From Pseudothioclava arenosa (GTDB taxonomy: Bacteria; Pseudomonadota; Alphaproteobacteria; Rhodobacterales; Rhodobacteraceae): 64,000 nt of DNA. This document shows positions 1 to 8,472 of this stretch, piece by piece. The notes beneath the pieces were generated by a model. It ran no database searches. It had not been told where the DNA came from and saw nothing but the letters and a program-made list of their open reading frames with translations. Position numbers and translations under genes: made by a program. Location: contig NZ_NTJD01000003.1 in NCBI RefSeq assembly GCF_002358085.1, forward strand, positions 248,001 to 312,000, in the 5' to 3' direction. How positions within the stretch are numbered: position 1 is the stretch's first letter; each line of letters begins with the position of its first letter.

Positions 1-1724
1 CCCAGAACCATCGCGTGTTTCGGGCTGATATGGGCGCCAAAGGCCCCGGCCAGCACCACGCGATCGACGCGCTCCACGCCCATCTCGTCCATCAAGAGCC
101 GCGCACCCGCGTAAAGTGCCGACTTGGCCAACTGGATCGCGCGGATGTCGCCCTGCGTCACGGTGATGCGCGGGCCGGAGGGGCTGGCGTCGTGGATCAC
201 GTATTCATGCGTGCGCCCGGTCGCGGTCATGCGCGGGCTGCCGACCTGCTCGGCCGAGCCGATCAGCCCGGAGGCATCGACGATCCCCGCCATCCGCATC
301 TCGGCCACCGCCTCGATTATCCCCGAACCGCAGATGCCGGTGATCTCGGGCGTGCCGAACTCCGGCGTGTCCGACCAGTGGTCGTTGCCGATGATGCGGA
401 AACGCGGCTCCTTGGTGACAGGGTCGATCTCGATCCGCTCGATCGCGCCGGGCGCGGCGCGCTGGCCCGAGGAAATCTGCGCCCCTTCAAAGGCCGGGCC
501 GGTAGGTGAGGAGCAGGCCAGAACCCGTTGATTATTCCCAAGAATGATCTCGGCATTGGTGCCGACGTCGACGATCAGAGAGAGGTCTTCTCGCGTCTCG
601 GGCGCCTCCGAGAGCGCCACCGCCGCCGCATCCGCCCCGACATGGCCGGCGATCAGCGGCAGGATGTAGACCCGCGCCGCCGGGGCGATGCTGGTCAGCC
701 CGATCTCCGTGGCGGCGAGCGCCAGCGCCTCCGAGGTGGCCAGCGCGAAGGGTGCCTGGCCCAGCTCGACCGGGTCGATGCCCAGCAGCAGATGGTGCAT
801 CACCGGATTGCAGACTACCGTCGCCTCGACGATCGCCTCGGGCTCGACGCCCGCCTCTTCGGCCAGGGCGCGCGCCAGATCCGCGAGCGCGGCCTGCACG
901 GCGGCGGTCATCTCGGCCGCGCCGCCCGGATTCATCATCGCATAGCTCACCCGGCTCATCAGGTCTTCGCCAAAGCGGATCTGCGGGTTCATCAGTCCCG
1001 AACTCGCCAGCACCGCGCCATCCGTGAGGCTCACCAGATGCCCCGCGATCGTGGTCGAGCCAAGGTCGATCGCCAGCCCGTAAAGCGGCGCCTCGCGCAG
1101 CCCCGGCCAAACGGCCAGAACCTGCGGGGGGCGGCCATCGCGCGCGTCATGCACGGCCACGGTCGCCTGCCAGCCGCCCTTGCGCAGCACCGGCTGCAGC
1201 GTGCGCAACAGGGCGGGCGCGGCCTCGGCGCCTTCGATGCCCCAGTCGTCTTCGAGCACCCGCGCGAGGCGCTGGAAATCACCCGAGGGCTCGTCCATCC
1301 GCGGCTCGGGCACCTCGACGAACACCGCGCGCGTGGCCGGGTCCATCTCCATCGCGCGCTCGGTCGCGGATTTGCGGATCACCTGGCGATGCACCTGGCT
1401 TTCGGGCGGCACGTCGATCACCACATCGCTCTGGATGCAGGCCTGGCAGCCCAACCGCCGCCCCGGTTTCAGCCCGCGAATGCGGTCGTACCGCTCTTCC
1501 ACCGCGTTGATCGGGGAAAGCGCATCGGGCGCGACGCTGAGGCCATGCTTGGGAAACTCCCCCACGCCCGGCGCGACCTGACATTTCGAGCAGATCCCGC
1601 GCCCGCCGCAGACCGAATCGAGATCGACCCCGAGCTTGCGCGCCGCCGCCAGCACCGAGGTGCCCTTGGCCACGCGGCCCCGCTTGCCCGAAGGGGTAAA
1701 GATCACCAGCGCGTCGTCGCTCAT
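1..1724 (-). CDS. Corrinoid-activating ferredoxin/ASKHA protein (RamA-like, DUF4445), 3' end cut by the window edge
   Basis: The reading frame runs from ATG at 1724 to the left edge, so the C-terminus is missing. The first ~100 residues form a plant-type 2Fe-2S ferredoxin domain with Cys39, Cys45, Cys48 and Cys93. A large ASKHA-like domain follows, with the phosphate-loop-like segment LAIDLGSTTIAGH and later VDVGTNAEI. In the family such proteins use ATP to reduce inactive Co(II) corrinoid proteins that carry methyl groups from methylamines, betaines or methoxy compounds. AGGAG lies just upstream of the start. No corrinoid protein or methyltransferase is visible here; these would lie beyond the left edge. 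The family call is firm, the substrate unknown. Confidence 0.82.
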   Translation of the reverse strand, partial: MSDDALVIFTPSGKRGRVAKGTSVLAAARKLGVDLDSVCGGRGICSKCQVAPGVGEFPKHGLSVAPDALSPINAVEERYDRIRGLKPGRRLGCQACIQSDVVIDVPPESQVHRQVIRKSATERAMEMDPATRAVFVEVPEPRMDEPSGDFQRLARVLEDDWGIEGAEAAPALLRTLQPVLRKGGWQATVAVHDARDGRPPQVLAVWPGLREAPLYGLAIDLGSTTIAGHLVSLTDGAVLASSGLMNPQIRFGEDLMSRVSYAMMNPGGAAEMTAAVQAALADLARALAEEAGVEPEAIVEATVVCNPVMHHLLLGIDPVELGQAPFALATSEALALAATEIGLTSIAPAARVYILPLIAGHVGADAAAVALSEAPETREDLSLIVDVGTNAEIILGNNQRVLACSSPTGPAFEGAQISSGQRAAPGAIERIEIDPVTKEPRFRIIGNDHWSDTPEFGTPEITGICGSGIIEAVAEMRMAGIVDASGLIGSAEQVGSPRMTATGRTHEYVIHDASPSGPRITVTQGDIRAIQLAKSALYAGARLLMDEMGVERVDRVVLAGAFGAHISPKHAMVL

Positions 1725-1830
1725 TCAGCTCTCCTGTCCGTTCCGCCCTTTCTAGGACGGGCCGCGCGCAAGGCAAAGACCGCAAGCGACCGCCGACCAT
1801 GAGAAATCGTCATCAAGATGATGAAGGGCA

Positions 1831-1955
1831 GGGGGCGCTGCCCCCTCTGGCCTGCGGCCATTCACCCCCGGAGTATTTCGGGCTCAGTGAAAGGGCCCCT
1901 TCATTTTGCCGCAAATATCCCGGGGGGAGGCCGCAGGCCGGGGGGCCGCGCCCCC
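1831..1955. repeat. REP-like mirrored intergenic element, copy 1 (double unit)
   Basis: This is a complete two-armed copy. It opens with the hairpin GGGGGCGCTGCCCCC, continues through GGCCTGCGGCC and CCCCCGGAGTATTT to a central GTGAAAG...CTTCATTTTG, then mirrors through AAATATCCCGG and GGCCGCAGGCC to GGGGGCCGCGCCCCC. It ends 8 bp from the moxR stop codon. Confidence 0.8.
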
Positions 1956-1963
1956 TCGCGCCC

Positions 1964-2806
1964 TTACCGCCCTTGCCGGCGCGCCATGAAGGCGAGGCGT
2001 TCGAAGAGATGGACGTCCTGCTCGTTCTTCAGCAACGCGCCATGCAGTTTCGGCAGCAGGTTCGCGCCCTCGCGTTTCAGATCCTCGGGATTGAGGTCTT
2101 CGGCCAGCAGGAGCTTCAGCCAGTCGAGCACCTCGGAGGTCGAGGGTTTCTTTTTCAGCCCCGGCGTTTCGCGGATGTCGTAGAACTCGCTCAGCGCCGC
2201 CGAAAGGAGCGCGGGCTTGATGCCGGGGAAGTGGACCTCGACGATGTCGCGCATCACGGCCGCCTCGGGGAACTTGATGTAATGGAAGAAACAGCGGCGC
2301 AGGAAGGCGTCGGGCAGTTCCTTTTCGTTATTCGAGGTGATGATGACCACGGGGCGCTGACGGGCGCGGATGGTTTCGCCGGTCTCGTAGACGTGGAACT
2401 CCATTTTATCGAGTTCCTGCAAGAGGTCGTTCGGAAACTCGATATCGGCCTTGTCGATCTCGTCGATCAGCAAGACGACCTTTTCGTCGGCCTCGAAGGC
2501 GTCCCAGAGCTTGCCCTTGCGAATGTAATTCTTGACGTCATTGACCCGCGCATCGCCCAGCTGGCTGTCGCGCAACCGGCTGACGGCATCGTATTCGTAA
2601 AGCCCCTGCTGCGCCTTGGTGGTCGACTTGATGTTCCATTCGACCATGCGCAGCCCGAGCGAGGTGGCGACCTGCTTGGCCAGCTCGGTCTTGCCGGTGC
2701 CCGGTTCGCCCTTGACCAGAAGCGGACGCTCCAGCGCCACGGCGGCGTTCACGGCAAGCGTCAGATCGGGCGGGGCAACGTAATCCTTGGTCGATTGGAA
2801 GCGCAC
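1964..2806 (-). CDS. MoxR-family AAA+ ATPase
   Basis: A 280-residue AAA+ ATPase of the MoxR/CoxD type. Walker A is GEPGTGKT at residues 33-40 and Walker B LLIDEID at 112-118, followed by the ITSNNEKELPDAFLRR sensor/arginine-finger region. MoxR ATPases normally act as chaperones together with a VWA-domain partner in maturation of enzymes or metal centres. No VWA gene is adjacent: a repeat element and the corrinoid-activase gene lie downstream, and dksA is divergent upstream. The partner and target are therefore unknown. Confidence 0.85.
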   Translation of the reverse strand: MRFQSTKDYVAPPDLTLAVNAAVALERPLLVKGEPGTGKTELAKQVATSLGLRMVEWNIKSTTKAQQGLYEYDAVSRLRDSQLGDARVNDVKNYIRKGKLWDAFEADEKVVLLIDEIDKADIEFPNDLLQELDKMEFHVYETGETIRARQRPVVIITSNNEKELPDAFLRRCFFHYIKFPEAAVMRDIVEVHFPGIKPALLSAALSEFYDIRETPGLKKKPSTSEVLDWLKLLLAEDLNPEDLKREGANLLPKLHGALLKNEQDVHLFERLAFMARRQGR

Positions 2807-2994
2807 GGGCAGGTCTCCGTAGGTTGAAGCGGCGCCACCCTAGCGGCGCCCTTCGCCCGCCGCAACCCGGGCGCAATGCGGGCGTTGCGGCAATCGGGGG
2901 CGTGACAACCCTCGCGCCATGCGGTATGGGAGCGCCCGAGAGTGCCCGTTTGCAGTTTTGTGATTGAGTGGGGCACATGAGGAAAGGGCGCCGG

Positions 2995-3417
2995 ATGAAA
3001 GTCGAAACGTTTCTCCCCGATGATTACCGTCCCGCCGAGGACGAACCCTTCATGAACGAGCGTCAGCTCGAATATTTCCGCCGTAAGCTTCTGGCCTGGA
3101 AGGGCGAGCTGCTCGAACAATCCGCGGAGACCCTTGAAGGGCTGGCCGATTCGGCACGCAACGTTCCCGATCTGGCCGACCGCGCCAGCGAAGAGACCGA
3201 CCGCGCGCTTGAGCTGCGCACCCGCGATCGTCAGCGCAAGCTGGTCGCCAAGATCGACAGCGCGCTGCGCCGCATCGACAATGGCGAATACGGTTATTGC
3301 GAAGTGACCGGCGAGCCGATCTCGCTCAAGCGCCTCGATGCGCGTCCGATCGCGACGATGACGCTGGAGGCGCAGGAGCGTCACGAGCGCCGCGAGCGCG
3401 TGCATCGCGACGACTGA
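2995..3417 (+). CDS. dksA: DksA-family RNA polymerase-binding transcription factor
   Basis: A 140-residue DksA/TraR protein. It has an N-terminal region, a long charged coiled coil (about residues 20-100) ending at a DLADRASEETD tip, and a C-terminal globular domain beginning GYCEVTGEPI. Only one cysteine is present where E. coli DksA has a four-cysteine zinc finger. The Rhodobacter sphaeroides homologue is known to show the same loss and still to work with ppGpp on RNA polymerase. I chose ATG 2995, preceded by AGGAAAGGG, over the in-frame ATG at 2968. A hairpin terminator follows the gene. Confidence 0.92.
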   Translation: MKVETFLPDDYRPAEDEPFMNERQLEYFRRKLLAWKGELLEQSAETLEGLADSARNVPDLADRASEETDRALELRTRDRQRKLVAKIDSALRRIDNGEYGYCEVTGEPISLKRLDARPIATMTLEAQERHERRERVHRDD

Positions 3418-3455
3418 GCCGCGCGCGGGCGGTTGATTTCGCTCAAGGACATTCC

Positions 3456-3490
3456 ACACCGGCGCCCGCAAGGTGCCGGTGTTGTTGTTT
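3456..3490 (+). terminator. Rho-independent terminator of dksA
   Basis: Inverted repeat ACACCGGC / GCCGGTGT with an 11-base loop, followed by TGTTGTTTG. It lies 38 bp past the dksA stop and just before the next gene's ribosome-binding site. Confidence 0.7.
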
Positions 3491-3506
3491 GCGGGAGGGG
3501 GCAAAG

Positions 3507-4682
3507 GTGCTGATCGGCAAGCAGATCACGGTTCTGGGCGCGGGTGTCGCCGGGTTGACGGTGGCGCGTGCGCTCGCGCTGCGTGGAGCCGAGGTGACGG
3601 TGCTCGAACAGGCTGAGGCGATCCGCGAGGTGGGCGCCGGGCTGCAGATCTCGCCCAATGGCGCGCGCGTGTTGCATGCGCTGGGTCTTGGCGAGGCGCT
3701 GGCCAGGGCCGGGCCGCAGGCCGAAGCGGTCGAGCTGATCGACGGCGAGACCGAAACCTTGGTGGCGCGGCTCGACCTCGCGCGCCATCGCCCTGGCGCG
3801 GAATACCGGTTCCTGCATCGCGCGCGGCTGATCGACCTGCTGGCCGAGGGCGCGCGCGAGGCGGGCGTCCATATCCGGCTTTTGCAAAAGATCGACGCGG
3901 TCGATCTGTCTGGGCCGAAGCCGCGCCTGACCACGCATCAGGGCGCCACGATCGAATGTGATTTTCTGGTCGGCGCGGATGGGCTGCATTCGGTGCTGCG
4001 CAAGGCGCTGAACGGCGATGCGGCGCCCTTCTTTACCCACCAGGTTGCCTGGCGTGCGCTTGTCCCTGCGCGCGAGGACGAGCCGAACCGGGCGCAGGTC
4101 TTCATGGGGCCGGGGCGTCATCTGGTCAGCTATCCGCTCGGAAACGGGCTGCGCAACATCGTCGCCATCGAAGAGCGTCGCCGCTGGGTCGAGGAAAGCT
4201 GGACGCTGCATGACGATGCGCTGTCTCTGAAAACAGCCTTCGAGAGCTTTGGCCCGACCGTGCAGAACTGGCTCGACGAGGTGGAAAACCCGTGGCTCTG
4301 GGGTCTGTTCCGTCACCCCGTGGCCGATCATTGGTACGGGCGCCATTGCGCTATCCTGGGCGACGCCGCCCATCCGACGCTGCCCTTCCTCGCGCAGGGC
4401 GCGGTGATGGCGATCGAGGATGCCTGGGTGCTGGCCGAGTGCCTCGCAACCCATGACAGCGAAGAGGCCGCGCTGGCCGCCTATCAGGCCGCGCGCCGCC
4501 CGCGCACCGCGGCGATCGTCGAAACCGCGAACCAGAACGCGCGTAATTATCACCTGACCGGGATCAAGCGCATGGTCGCCCATCTGGGGCTGCGGATGGC
4601 CTCGCGGATGGCTCCCGCGCAACTTCTTGGCCGCTTCGACTGGGTCTATGGCCATGATGTGACGGCGGGCGCGGAGGGTTAA
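3507..4682 (+). CDS. FAD-dependent aromatic-ring monooxygenase (salicylate hydroxylase/UbiH-like)
   Basis: A 391-residue class A flavoprotein monooxygenase. The N-terminal dinucleotide-binding motif GAGVAG is at residues 11-16 in ITVLGAGVAGLTVARALALR. The second FAD motif GDAAHP is at 285-290, followed by PFLAQGAVMAIEDA. These enzymes use NAD(P)H and O2 to hydroxylate aromatic acids. I chose GTG 3507 because GGGAGGGGG sits 5 bases upstream and the flavin motif then falls at the normal distance from the N-terminus. No catabolic genes surround it, so the substrate is unknown. Confidence 0.85.
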   Translation: MLIGKQITVLGAGVAGLTVARALALRGAEVTVLEQAEAIREVGAGLQISPNGARVLHALGLGEALARAGPQAEAVELIDGETETLVARLDLARHRPGAEYRFLHRARLIDLLAEGAREAGVHIRLLQKIDAVDLSGPKPRLTTHQGATIECDFLVGADGLHSVLRKALNGDAAPFFTHQVAWRALVPAREDEPNRAQVFMGPGRHLVSYPLGNGLRNIVAIEERRRWVEESWTLHDDALSLKTAFESFGPTVQNWLDEVENPWLWGLFRHPVADHWYGRHCAILGDAAHPTLPFLAQGAVMAIEDAWVLAECLATHDSEEAALAAYQAARRPRTAAIVETANQNARNYHLTGIKRMVAHLGLRMASRMAPAQLLGRFDWVYGHDVTAGAEG

Positions 4683-4690
4683 GCGCGGAG

Positions 4691-4815
4691 GGGGCGCTGC
4701 CCCCGCCCGTTCCGGGCCCCCCGGAGTATTTTTCGCTCGATGAAAGGGGCCGGGCTTTCATTTTGCCCGAAATATCCCGGGGTGAATGGCCGCAGGCCAG
4801 AGGGGCCGCGCCCCT
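4691..4815. repeat. REP-like mirrored intergenic element, copy 2 (double unit)
   Basis: A two-armed copy filling the gap between the convergent monooxygenase and xth genes. The left arm is GGGGGCGCTGCCCCC to CCCGGAGTATTT. The centre is GCTCGATGAAAGG...CTTTCATTTTG. The right arm is AAATATCCCGGGG, GGCCGCAGGCC and AGGGGCCGCGCCCCT. It lies 8 bp from one stop codon and 5 bp from the other, so it probably acts as a bidirectional 3'-end structure. Confidence 0.8.
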
Positions 4816-4820
4816 CACGC

Positions 4821-5600
4821 TCAGGCGTCGAGTTCGATCCAGACCGGCACGTGATCCGAGGGTTTCTCGCGGGCGCGGATGTCCTTGTCGATACCCACGT
4901 CGCGTAGGAGATCCGCAGCTTGCGGGCTCAGCAGCAGGTGGTCGATGCGGATGCCGTTGTTCCGCTGCCAGGCGCCGGCCTGGTAATCCCAGAACGAGTA
5001 ATGGCCGGGGCCGGGGACGCGGGTGCGGAAGGCCTCGGTATAGCCGAGGTTCAGGATGCGCCGGAAGGCCGCGCGGCTCTCGGGCAACGCGAGCGCATCT
5101 TCGCGCCAGGCTTCGGGTTTTGCGGCATCCTCGTCTTGCGGGATGATGTTGTAATCCCCCGCGAGGATCACCGGCTCTTCGCTGTCCAGCAGTGCCTCGG
5201 CATGGGCGCGCATCCGCTCCATCCAGGCGAGTTTGTAGTCGTATTTCGGGCCGGGCGCGGGGTTGCCGTTGGGCAGGTAGAGGCACGCCACACGCAGCGC
5301 GCGCTGCCCGATCACGGTGGCCTCGATCCAGCGGGCCTGTTCGTCCGTCTCGTCACCCGGCAGGCCGCGCGTGACGTCTTCAAGCGGCAGGCGCGAGAGG
5401 ATCGCGACGCCGTTGAAGCTTTTCTGGCCATGGGTTTCGACGCGGTAGCCCATCTCTTCGAAGATTTCGCGCGGGAAACCCTCGTCGACGGATTTGATCT
5501 CTTGCAACAGCGCGACATCGGGCTCGGCCTCGCGCAGCCAGTCCTGCAGCGCTTCGAAGCGCGCCTTGATGCCGTTGATGTTGAAGGTCGCGATTTTCAT
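4821..5600 (-). CDS. xth: Exodeoxyribonuclease III (AP endonuclease)
   Basis: A 259-residue member of the exonuclease III/APE1 family, which nicks abasic sites and removes 3'-blocking groups in base-excision repair. It begins MKIATFNINGIKAR. The metal-binding Glu34 lies in LLQEIKS, catalytic GDYN at 148-151, and the terminal Asp-His pair in SDHVPVW near residue 249. I chose ATG 5600, with GGGAG upstream, rather than upstream in-frame starts, because family members begin at MKI. It converges on the FAD monooxygenase gene. Confidence 0.92.
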   Translation of the reverse strand: MKIATFNINGIKARFEALQDWLREAEPDVALLQEIKSVDEGFPREIFEEMGYRVETHGQKSFNGVAILSRLPLEDVTRGLPGDETDEQARWIEATVIGQRALRVACLYLPNGNPAPGPKYDYKLAWMERMRAHAEALLDSEEPVILAGDYNIIPQDEDAAKPEAWREDALALPESRAAFRRILNLGYTEAFRTRVPGPGHYSFWDYQAGAWQRNNGIRIDHLLLSPQAADLLRDVGIDKDIRAREKPSDHVPVWIELDA

Positions 5601-5677
5601 GGGCACACTCCCGGTCAGGGTCGTGACGGGTGTAGCGGTTTTGCCGCGCCCGGAAAAGGGAATGCGGGAGAAAAGCG

Positions 5678-6037
5678 ATGATCGTGCATCAGACATGCCC
5701 GGTGCTGCGCATCGAAGACGCGCGCGAAGCCCTTAATTTCTGGTGTGAAACCGCCGGTTTTGCCAAGGATTGGGAGCACCGTTTCGAGCCGGGCTTTCCG
5801 CTTTATGTGCAGGTGTCGCGCGGCGGGCTGGTGCTGCATCTGTCGCAGCATCAGGGCGATGCCCCGCCCGGCGGGCTGGTTTTCGTGCGCCTCGAAGGGC
5901 TGGCGGCGTTTTGCACCGAATTGCAGCAGGCCGGGCTGGCGGTCGCGATCAGGGATCAGGATTGGGGGCAGGAGATGGAACTGCGCGACCCGTTCGGCAA
6001 CCGCATCCGCTTTTGCGAGACACCGCCGGCGGGCTGA
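5678..6037 (+). CDS. VOC-family (glyoxalase/bleomycin resistance) protein
   Basis: A 119-residue single-module VOC protein resembling bleomycin-resistance proteins. It starts with PVLRIEDAREALNFW, has a GGLVLHLSQHQGD strand, and ends with the hallmark ELRDPFGNRIRFCE. Such small proteins act as dimers that bind drugs or catalyse metal-dependent reactions; the ligand here cannot be told. GGGAG precedes ATG 5678. Its TGA abuts the TCA of the convergent Fe-S carrier gene with no gap. Confidence 0.82.
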   Translation: MIVHQTCPVLRIEDAREALNFWCETAGFAKDWEHRFEPGFPLYVQVSRGGLVLHLSQHQGDAPPGGLVFVRLEGLAAFCTELQQAGLAVAIRDQDWGQEMELRDPFGNRIRFCETPPAG

Positions 6038-6373
6038 TCACATCGAAAACGAAATCCCGCAGCCGCAGCTCGCGCTCGCATTCGGGTTTTGCACCACGAA
6101 GCGCGCGCCGATCAGCTCGTCGGTGAAGTCGATCGTCGCGTTTTCCAGGAACGGCAGCGAGACCGGGTCGATCAGCACGCGCTGGCCCTGACCTTCGAGG
6201 ATCAGGTCATCCTCTGCGGCGGCCTCTTCGAGCTTGAGGTCATATTGAAACCCCGAGCAGCCGCCGCCCTCGACGGCCACGCGCAGCGCGCGCGGCGCGG
6301 CGGCGCCGGTATTGATCTCGGCGAGCCGGGCGAAAGCGCGCGGCGTCACTTGCGGGGGCAGGGCAATGCTCAT
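6038..6373 (-). CDS. erpA: A-type iron-sulfur cluster carrier (ErpA/IscA family)
   Basis: A 111-residue HesB/IscA-type carrier that receives and delivers Fe-S clusters to apoproteins. The three conserved cysteines are present: Cys39 in GGGCSGF and Cys103 and Cys105 in CGCGISF. ATG 6373 has AGGTGA just upstream; a GTG one codon earlier is possible. The gene is divergent from dgt and converges with the VOC gene. The exact paralogue (erpA versus iscA) is inferred only from its being separate from a suf or isc operon. Confidence 0.85.
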   Translation of the reverse strand: MSIALPPQVTPRAFARLAEINTGAAAPRALRVAVEGGGCSGFQYDLKLEEAAAEDDLILEGQGQRVLIDPVSLPFLENATIDFTDELIGARFVVQNPNASASCGCGISFSM

Positions 6374-6460
6374 CACTCACCTGTTCTTTGCGTCACAATC
6401 CTATATAGAGGTGGAAAAAGGCGCCACAAGGCGCGCGTTAAGGATGTGAGGGACAGATCC

Positions 6461-7660
6461 TTGAGTTTGAAACCCTATGCCTGCCATCCGGAGGCAAGCC
6501 GCGGGCGCTTGTGTCACGAAAGCTATTCGACCTTTCGCTCGCCGTTTCAGCGCGATCGCGACCGGATCATCCATTCTTCGGCGTTCCGGCGGCTCAAGCA
6601 CAAGACGCAGGTCTTCGTCGAGCACGAGGGCGATTATTATCGCACCCGGCTGACCCATACGATCGAGGTGGCGCAGGTGGCGCGCACGATCGCGGGGGCC
6701 TTGGGGCTGAACACGGATCTGGCCGAGGCGGTGGCGCTGGCACATGACCTTGGGCACCCGCCTTTTGGGCATACCGGCGAGGATGCGCTGGCGCTGCTGA
6801 TGGAGCCTTACGGCGGGTTCGATCACAACGCGCAGGCGCTGCGCATCGTGACCAAGCTGGAAAAGCATTACGCCGATTTCGACGGGCTCAACCTGACCTG
6901 GGAGACGCTGGAGGGTATTGCCAAACACAATGGCCCGGCGATTTCCGACAAGGGCGGCTCGCACAGCTATCCCTCGCGCGACCAGCTGCCCTATGCGCTG
7001 GCCGAGGTCGATGCGATGTGGGACTTGGAACTGGACACCAATGCCTCGGCCGAGGCGCAGGTGGCGGCGGTCGCCGATGATGTGGCCTATAACCACCACG
7101 ATCTGCATGACGGGCTGCGCGCAGGGCTGTTCGACGAGGCCGACCTGATGGAGCTGCCGACGATCGGCGAGTGTTTCCGCGCGGTCGACCAGATCTATCC
7201 CGGCCTCGATCCGATGCGGCGCCGCCACGAGGCGCTGCGGCGCGTCTTTGGCGTGATGGTCGAGGATGTGATCGCGGTGGCGCAGAACCGGCTGATCTCG
7301 CTCAATCCGCAAAGCGTCGACGACATTCGCGCGATGGAGGGGCCGATCATCCGGTTCTCAAAGCCGCTCTATCAGAACATCAAGGCGATCAAGGGCTTCC
7401 TGTTCACGCGGATGTATCGCGCGCCCACCGTGGTGGTCGAGCGCAAGCGCGTGACGCAGATGGTAAACGCGCTGTTCCCGCTGTTCCTTGACCAGCCCGA
7501 GCTGCTGCCCGAGGACTGGCACGACGAGGTCGCGCGGGCCCGGGCGAAGGGCAACGAGGGGCGGACCGAGCTGGCGCGGGTCGTGCTGGATTACGTGGCC
7601 GGGATGACCGACCGCTTCGCGATCCAGGAATACCACCGCCTCATCGACCCCGATCTGTAA
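6461..7660 (+). CDS. dgt: Deoxyguanosinetriphosphate triphosphohydrolase
   Basis: An HD-domain dNTPase of about 399 residues that releases tripolyphosphate from dGTP and helps balance dNTP pools. The HD residues are visible as RLTHTIEVAQVAR (His66) and AHDLGHPPFGHTGE (His95-Asp96). The start is the least certain part. TTG 6461 has GAGGG seven bases upstream and gives the usual short lead into YACHPEASRGR. GTG 6446 is the alternative. The gene ends in a strong hairpin terminator shared with the convergent lipoprotein gene. Confidence 0.88.
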   Translation: MSLKPYACHPEASRGRLCHESYSTFRSPFQRDRDRIIHSSAFRRLKHKTQVFVEHEGDYYRTRLTHTIEVAQVARTIAGALGLNTDLAEAVALAHDLGHPPFGHTGEDALALLMEPYGGFDHNAQALRIVTKLEKHYADFDGLNLTWETLEGIAKHNGPAISDKGGSHSYPSRDQLPYALAEVDAMWDLELDTNASAEAQVAAVADDVAYNHHDLHDGLRAGLFDEADLMELPTIGECFRAVDQIYPGLDPMRRRHEALRRVFGVMVEDVIAVAQNRLISLNPQSVDDIRAMEGPIIRFSKPLYQNIKAIKGFLFTRMYRAPTVVVERKRVTQMVNALFPLFLDQPELLPEDWHDEVARARAKGNEGRTELARVVLDYVAGMTDRFAIQEYHRLIDPDL

Positions 7661-7681
7661 GCGCGGAGCGCAGGGCACAAA

Positions 7682-7714
7682 AAAAGGGCGCGGAAATTGC
7701 GCCCTTTTGTTTGT
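7682..7714. terminator. Bidirectional terminator between dgt and the lipoprotein gene
   Basis: Perfect 10-bp stem AAAAGGGCGC / GCGCCCTTTT with a 7-base loop, preceded by an A run and followed by TTTTG. It therefore works from both strands between two convergent genes. Confidence 0.88.
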
Positions 7715-7730
7715 CTGGCTAGACCTTGGC

Positions 7731-8348
7731 TCAGCCGCCCATGCGGCGGAAGCTGGTGCGGTTGTCGGGGCCCAGCCCGAGCCAGCCCGCGATCGTCGCC
7801 GAAATCTGCGCGACATTGGCCTTGCGCTGGGTCTTGCCCTGCGCCTGTTCCTGCGCGCCGGCTGCGCCGGTCAAGGCGGGCGCATCGGCACGGATCAGTT
7901 GATCGGGAACGAGGACGGCGCCGGTGCGGGCGTCCACGATCCGCGCCACGAAGGCGATGTCATAGACGCCGGTGCCGGCGGGTGCCGAGTAGCGCGATTT
8001 CATGTTGAGTGCGTGGAATTTCTGCACCACGGCCTCAATGCGGACCGGGGTCGCGCCGCGCAGACCCGAGGCGCCGGCAGAGATGCCCTCTTCGAAGATC
8101 GCCTTGACCTGCGCCCGGCGATCGCCCGCGGGCTCCTCGACCCAGACGATATCCGCCTTGGGCACATAGACTGTTTCGCTTTCGGAAACAGTCAGCGTAT
8201 TCGGCACGGTCACCGAAACGGCTGCGAGCCGGAAATTCGCGGCCGGGGCTGCGACGGGGGTGTAGCTGGTTTCCCAATTGCCGCCGCCACAGGCCGCGAG
8301 GCCGAGGGTCGCCGCAATGAGAAGGAGGCTGTTGCGCCGCGTAAGCAT
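7731..8348 (-). CDS. Rhodobacterales lipoprotein of unknown function (DUF6778-like)
   Basis: A 205-residue protein with a lipoprotein signal peptide: positively charged start MLTRRNS, hydrophobic stretch, and lipobox LAAC with Cys20. The mature part contains SVTVPNTLTVSESETVYVP and AQVKAIFEEG, resembling what I recall as DUF6778 of Rhodobacterales. It probably sits on the periplasmic face of a membrane. ATG 8348 has AGGTG upstream; the GTG at 8366 lacks a binding site. The function is unknown. Confidence 0.72.
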   Translation of the reverse strand: MLTRRNSLLLIAATLGLAACGGGNWETSYTPVAAPAANFRLAAVSVTVPNTLTVSESETVYVPKADIVWVEEPAGDRRAQVKAIFEEGISAGASGLRGATPVRIEAVVQKFHALNMKSRYSAPAGTGVYDIAFVARIVDARTGAVLVPDQLIRADAPALTGAAGAQEQAQGKTQRKANVAQISATIAGWLGLGPDNRTSFRRMGG

Positions 8349-8418
8349 GGGCAGGGCACCTTTCACTCAAGAGGAGTTTGGCCGAGTCCTAGCGTAATTT
8401 CATTGAAAATACATGGGA

Positions 8419-8442
8419 ATTTTGGGATGTTTCTCCCAAAAT
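8419..8442 (-). terminator. Hairpin between the prfC operon and the lipoprotein gene (terminator or operator)
   Basis: Perfect 9-bp stem ATTTTGGGA / TCCCAAAAT with a 6-base loop in an AT-rich intergenic stretch. It lies 30 bp past the end of the minus-strand operon and about 70 bp upstream of the lipoprotein start. The missing clean T tract leaves the choice between terminator and operator open. Confidence 0.45.
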
Positions 8443-8472
8443 GCGAACAATTGACGTGAGGGTCAGCGTCTG

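Noticed and set aside
3381-4655. Minus-strand open frame of 424 codons over the FAD monooxygenase
   Set aside because: Shadow frame; the plus strand has two intact flavin motifs and a good ribosome-binding site.
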